Part shown: piece after piece, positions 60,596-64,000 of the stretch
Layout of the letters: the number at the start of each line of letters is the position of its first letter
Numbering within the stretch: the stretch's first letter is position 1
DNA from: an uncultured Phocaeicola sp.
GTDB taxonomy: Bacteria > Bacteroidota > Bacteroidia > Bacteroidales > Bacteroidaceae
NCBI GenBank assembly: GCA_944320135.1
Contig: CALUGI010000011.1
Span: 1 to 64,000 of the forward strand
Length of the DNA stretch: 64,000 nt
Direction: 5' to 3'
Program-made: the position numbers and the translations under genes
Notes under the pieces: generated by a model
What the model was told of the DNA's origin: nothing
Seen by the model: only the letters and a program-made list of their open reading frames with translations
Database searches by the model: none

Positions 60596-61699
60596 ATGAA
60601 ACGCACCTTATTATTATATTATGGCAGAAGGCTGTTGGGGGCTGTGGGATTCGCGGCATTGCTGGCCGCAGCGTCTCCGGCGAAAGCCCAGGTGACGGTG
60701 GAAGCAACCATCGACTCCCTGCAGCTGCTCATAGGCGAACAGACCAAAATCAAGTTGCAGGTAAGCATGGATGCCGGCCAGAAATTCCGCTTGCCGCAAC
60801 TGAGAGACACGATAGTGAGGGGAGTGGAAGTGCTCGACGTGGCGAAACCCGACACGCAGCTGCTGAACGAAAACAAACGCTGGTTAGTGTCGCAGGAATA
60901 TACCGTCACCTCGTTCGACTCTGCTTTGTATTACATTCCTCCTTTCCAAGTGACGGTCGGCGACAAAGAATACCGTTCGGAAGCGTTGGCTCTGAAGGTC
61001 TACTCCGTCCCGGTAGACACGCTCCATCCCGACCAATTTTTCGGGCCGAAAACCGTCCACGAAGTGCCTCTGACATGGGACGATGTGGCTCCGATGGCCT
61101 ACACCGCTTTTCTTCTGCTGCTCGCAGGCGGACTTATGGCGTTCCTCGTCATCCGCTACCGCGACAACAAGCCTATTATACGGATTATCAAAATCGAGCC
61201 GAAACTGCCCCCCCATCTGGCAGCGATGAAGAAGATAGAAACCATCAAGGCCGACAAGAATTACCGGAAAGAAGATCCGAAACAGTATTATACGGAACTG
61301 ACCGACGTTATCCGTACATATATAAAGGAACGGTTCGGATTCAACGCAATGGAAATGACCTCGTCTGAAATCATCGCCCGTTTGCAGGAAGATAAGGACC
61401 AGGCTTCCGTCAACGACCTGAAAGAGTTGTTCGCTACAGCCGATCTGGTGAAATTTGCCAAGCATTCGCCGCTCATCAACGAAAACGACATGAACTTGGT
61501 TACGGCTATCGACTTCATCAACCAGACGAAGATAGAGGAAACGCCCGACAAGAAAGAAGGGCCGAAAGAAATAAAAGTAGAGGAAAAACGCTCGAAGCAG
61601 GGACGCATCGTCTTGTTGTGCAGCATCGCCGTCACAGGCATTGCGGCGGCAGCGGCGCTTTTCCTGACAATCCGCCATATAGTCGACCTTTTCTTTTGA
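60596..61699 (+). CDS. Exported membrane protein of the bat operon
   Basis: 367 residues from the ATG at 60596, after a shared TGA...ATG spacing of 4 bp from the DUF58 gene. It has an N-terminal signal peptide (cleavage near SPAKAQ), a beta-rich periplasmic part (about 33-155), a transmembrane helix (about 165-190), a cytoplasmic alpha-helical domain with conserved YYTELTDVIRTYIKERFGFN, and a C-terminal helix (about 340-362). It has the position and layout of the BatD-like/hypothetical third gene found in Bacteroides bat operons. Function is not established. Confidence 0.8.
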   Translation: MKRTLLLYYGRRLLGAVGFAALLAAASPAKAQVTVEATIDSLQLLIGEQTKIKLQVSMDAGQKFRLPQLRDTIVRGVEVLDVAKPDTQLLNENKRWLVSQEYTVTSFDSALYYIPPFQVTVGDKEYRSEALALKVYSVPVDTLHPDQFFGPKTVHEVPLTWDDVAPMAYTAFLLLLAGGLMAFLVIRYRDNKPIIRIIKIEPKLPPHLAAMKKIETIKADKNYRKEDPKQYYTELTDVIRTYIKERFGFNAMEMTSSEIIARLQEDKDQASVNDLKELFATADLVKFAKHSPLINENDMNLVTAIDFINQTKIEETPDKKEGPKEIKVEEKRSKQGRIVLLCSIAVTGIAAAAALFLTIRHIVDLFF

Positions 61700-61717
61700 T
61701 TAAAACAGAATGGAGTT

Positions 61718-62716
61718 ATGATTTTTGCGAATATAGAATATTTGTTCCTGCTCTTGCTGCTGATACCGTACATCGTGTGGTACGTGATGCAGCACAGGAA
61801 AGCGGAGCCGGCTATGCAGGTATCCACGACGTGGATGTATGCGAAAGCTCCAAAAAGCTGGAAAATATACTTGATACATGCGCCGTTCGTGTTGCGCACG
61901 GCTGCTTTCGTGATGATTGTGCTGGTTTTGGCGCGCCCGCAAACCACCGACAACTGGCAAAACACGGAGATTGAAGGCATCGACATCATGCTGGCTGTCG
62001 ACGTTTCGACCAGCATGTTGGCCGAAGACCTGAAGCCGAACCGCATCGAAGCAGCCAAGGACGTGGCGGCAGAGTTCATCAACGGCCGCCCGAACGACAA
62101 CATCGGTCTGACAATCTTCGCGGGAGAGGCTTTCACGCAGTGCCCGCTCACCATCGATCATGGAGTGCTGCTGAACCTTTTCAAAAGCGTCAACTGCGAA
62201 ATGGCCCAACGCGGCCTGATTGACGACGGCACGGCCATCGGCATGGGATTGGCCAATGCCGTGAGCCGCCTGAAGGAGAGCAAGGCCAAATCGAAAGTAG
62301 TGATTCTCCTTACGGACGGAGTGAACAACCGTGGAGACATATCTCCGCTGACGGCGGCGGAAATCGCCAAGCAGTTCGGCGTGCGCGTGTATACCATCGG
62401 GGTGGGCACCAACGGAACCGCACCCTATCCGATGCCGACTTATGCGGGCATACAATATGTGCAAATGCCGGTAGAGATAGACGAGACGGTGTTGGCGCAG
62501 ATTGCGGGTACAACCGAAGGGAACTATTTCCGGGCCACAAGCAACAGCAAACTGAAAGAAGTCTATCAGGAAATAGACAAGCTGGAGAAAACGAAACTGA
62601 ACGTAAAAGAGTTCAGCAAGCGTGAAGAAGCGTATCATGTATTCGCGCTGGCGGCATTCCTTTGCATCCTGCTTGAAATCGTCTTGCGCAACACTATTTT
62701 GAAGAAAATACCCTAA
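61718..62716 (+). CDS. batA: BatA, VWA-domain membrane protein
   Basis: 332 residues. Two hydrophobic helices at the N-terminus (about 4-22 and 53-72) and one near the C-terminus (about 305-325) anchor a VWA domain. The MIDAS motif is AVDVSTSMLAE (DxSxS), with the conserved threonine in TIFAGEAFTQCPLT and aspartate in LLTDGVNNRGD. Bat proteins were described in Bacteroides fragilis for aerotolerance. It is 18 bp after the preceding gene and 13 bp before batB. Confidence 0.92.
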   Translation: MIFANIEYLFLLLLLIPYIVWYVMQHRKAEPAMQVSTTWMYAKAPKSWKIYLIHAPFVLRTAAFVMIVLVLARPQTTDNWQNTEIEGIDIMLAVDVSTSMLAEDLKPNRIEAAKDVAAEFINGRPNDNIGLTIFAGEAFTQCPLTIDHGVLLNLFKSVNCEMAQRGLIDDGTAIGMGLANAVSRLKESKAKSKVVILLTDGVNNRGDISPLTAAEIAKQFGVRVYTIGVGTNGTAPYPMPTYAGIQYVQMPVEIDETVLAQIAGTTEGNYFRATSNSKLKEVYQEIDKLEKTKLNVKEFSKREEAYHVFALAAFLCILLEIVLRNTILKKIP

Positions 62717-62729
62717 AAGTAAGTAAATC

Positions 62730-63755
62730 ATGTTTCGATTTGGAGAACCCCTATATTTGTATCTGCTTGTCGCCGTTCCAATATTGGCGATATTCTATTT
62801 CTATTCCAACTATCGCCGCAGGAAAAAGCTGCGCAAATATGGCGACATGGAGCTGTTGCGGCTTTTGATGCCCGAAGTGTCGAAGTACCGTCCGGACGTG
62901 AAGTTCTGGCTGACGCTTGTCGCCCTCGTGACAGTGGTTTTCATGCTGGCTCAACCGCAGTTCGGGTCTAAAATGGAAACGGTGAAACGGCAGGGGATAG
63001 AAACGGTCGTGGCGTTGGACATCTCAAACTCCATGCTGGCGCAAGACGTTGCTCCGAGCCGTCTGGACAAATCGAAAAAGTTGATATCGCGTCTGGTGGA
63101 AACGTTCAACAACGACAAGGTGGCGATGATTGTGTTTGCCGGAGAAGCGTTTACGCAGCTCCCTATCACCAGCGACTATGTTTCGGCAAAGATGTTCTTG
63201 GAGACCATCAGCCCTTCATTGATTTCCACACAAGGGACGGATATCCGCGCAGCCATCGACCTTGCCATGAAAAGTTTTACTCCCAACGAAGGGGTAGGAC
63301 GAGCCATCGTGCTGATAACCGACGGAGAGAACCATGAAGGCGGAGCGATTGAAGCGGCGCAGGAGGCGGCTAAAAAGGGAGTTCATGTGTTTGTGTTGGG
63401 AGTAGGCTCCCCCGACGGGTCGCCGATTCCGGCAGAAGGAAGCAACGAGTTTCGCCGTGACAAAGACGGCAATGTGGTTGTTACCCGCCTGAACGAAGAA
63501 ATGTGCCGGGAGATTGCGCGTGCAGGAAGCGGAATGTATGTGAGGGTGGACAACACGAACAATGCGGAAAGGGCTTTGAATGCGGAGATAAACAAGCTGG
63601 CAAAAGCGGATGTAGAAACGCAAGTCTTTACGGAGTTTAACGAACAATTTCAAGTGTTGGCTTGGCTGGCATTGATTTTGCTGGCAATTGAAGTGATGGT
63701 TCTGAACCGCAAGAATCCGCTTTTCAAGAATGTGAAACTCTTTAAACAGAACTAA
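62730..63755 (+). CDS. batB: BatB, VWA-domain membrane protein
   Basis: 341 residues, paralogous to BatA. N-terminal helices lie at about 9-26 and 54-72, the VWA domain has MIDAS ALDISNSMLAQ, IVFAGEAFTQLPIT and LITDGENHEGG, and a C-terminal helix is at about 308-328. It is followed 1 bp later by batC. Probably a membrane complex with BatA and the TPR proteins. Confidence 0.92.
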   Translation: MFRFGEPLYLYLLVAVPILAIFYFYSNYRRRKKLRKYGDMELLRLLMPEVSKYRPDVKFWLTLVALVTVVFMLAQPQFGSKMETVKRQGIETVVALDISNSMLAQDVAPSRLDKSKKLISRLVETFNNDKVAMIVFAGEAFTQLPITSDYVSAKMFLETISPSLISTQGTDIRAAIDLAMKSFTPNEGVGRAIVLITDGENHEGGAIEAAQEAAKKGVHVFVLGVGSPDGSPIPAEGSNEFRRDKDGNVVVTRLNEEMCREIARAGSGMYVRVDNTNNAERALNAEINKLAKADVETQVFTEFNEQFQVLAWLALILLAIEVMVLNRKNPLFKNVKLFKQN

Positions 63756-63756
63756 G

Positions 63757-64000
63757 ATGAGTGGGAAAAGATATATTTTGCTCGTTTTGTGCGGATGGAT
63801 GTTTGCCGTTTCGCACGCCCAGAAAACCGACCGCGACTATTTGCGGAGCGGAAACAAGCTGTTTGGCGACAGTCTGTTCGTCAAGGCGGAAGTGGATTAC
63901 CGCAAAGCTCTGGAGAAAAATCCCCAATCGGCTGATGCGATGTATAATCTAGGCAACGCACTCATGATGCAGCAAAAGGCAAAAGAAGCGATGGAGCAAT
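63757..64000 (+). CDS. batC: BatC, TPR protein (cut by the window end)
   Basis: Only the first 81 codons are in the window. A signal peptide (MSGKRYILLVLCGWMFAVSH, cleavage after SHA) is followed by DYLRSGNKLFGDSLFVKAEV and YRKALEKNPQSADAMYNLGN, which are TPR units. It fits BatC of the bat operon. It is 1 bp after the batB stop. Confidence 0.88.
   Translation, partial: MSGKRYILLVLCGWMFAVSHAQKTDRDYLRSGNKLFGDSLFVKAEVDYRKALEKNPQSADAMYNLGNALMMQQKAKEAMEQ

Noticed and set aside
63-64000. Prophage, integrative element or secretion-system locus
   Set aside because: No integrase, relaxase, capsid, tail, Tra or Tss genes were seen; nearly all genes are recognisable core functions.

Overview
The window looks like a chromosomal segment of a gut-type Bacteroidales bacterium (Bacteroidaceae or a close family). 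The reasons are promoter -7 elements of the Bacteroidetes form TAnnTTTG ahead of many genes, a DUF4295 gene behind rpmB-rpmG, a bacterial serine palmitoyltransferase, a MoxR-DUF58-BatA-BatB-BatC aerotolerance operon, a stand-alone HsdR_N protein beside an AMP nucleosidase and holA, and weak Shine-Dalgarno usage. It is almost entirely core chromosome. I see no rRNA, tRNA, CRISPR array, prophage or intact insertion sequence.

Layout. 0-9 kb: ppdK; an RNA-modification trio (RlmD-like methyltransferase, pseudouridine synthase, HAD phosphatase); a lipoprotein; recR with a membrane protein and a GNAT acetyltransferase; yqgE. 9-14 kb: a CPBP protease and a complete TolC-HlyD-MFS efflux operon. 14-23.5 kb: htpG and clpC, then gyrA and a TPR protein. 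23.7-26.6 kb: a three-gene steroid/bile-acid-type redox cluster (steroid 5-alpha-reductase homologue, Old Yellow Enzyme/BaiCD-type flavoprotein, short-chain dehydrogenase). 26.6-32.6 kb: an NhaC antiporter, then a hexuronate module (UxaA, LacI-type regulator, KdgK, Eda) that carries D-altronate to pyruvate and glyceraldehyde-3-phosphate. 32.8-37.3 kb: NIF3 protein, zinc-ribbon coiled-coil protein, HsdR_N protein, AMP nucleosidase, holA. 37.3-39.3 kb: an AT-rich gene-poor stretch, an XRE regulator with a palindrome in its own promoter, and an AraC regulator. 39.4-44.2 kb: the lon-tgt-lptG operon. 44.2-45.3 kb: 1.1 kb without genes that holds a MITE-like palindrome and a 10-bp tandem repeat. 45.3-51.1 kb: tRNA methyltransferase, a lipid kinase divergent from serine palmitoyltransferase, DUF2148 protein, Cof-type phosphatase, MgtC-like protein, DUF2582 protein. 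51.1-58.4 kb: a REP-like repeat, map-tsaD-cinA, rpmB-rpmG-DUF4295, ftsY-rimO, and a protein joining two HU domains through a membrane helix to a LysM domain. 58.6-64 kb: the bat operon, cut by the window end inside batC.

The two most interesting items are the steroid-type cluster (23717-26582) and the predicted membrane-anchored HU-HU-TM-LysM protein (57210-58367), whose architecture could tie DNA to the cell wall. All family assignments are from reading protein motifs; no database search was run.
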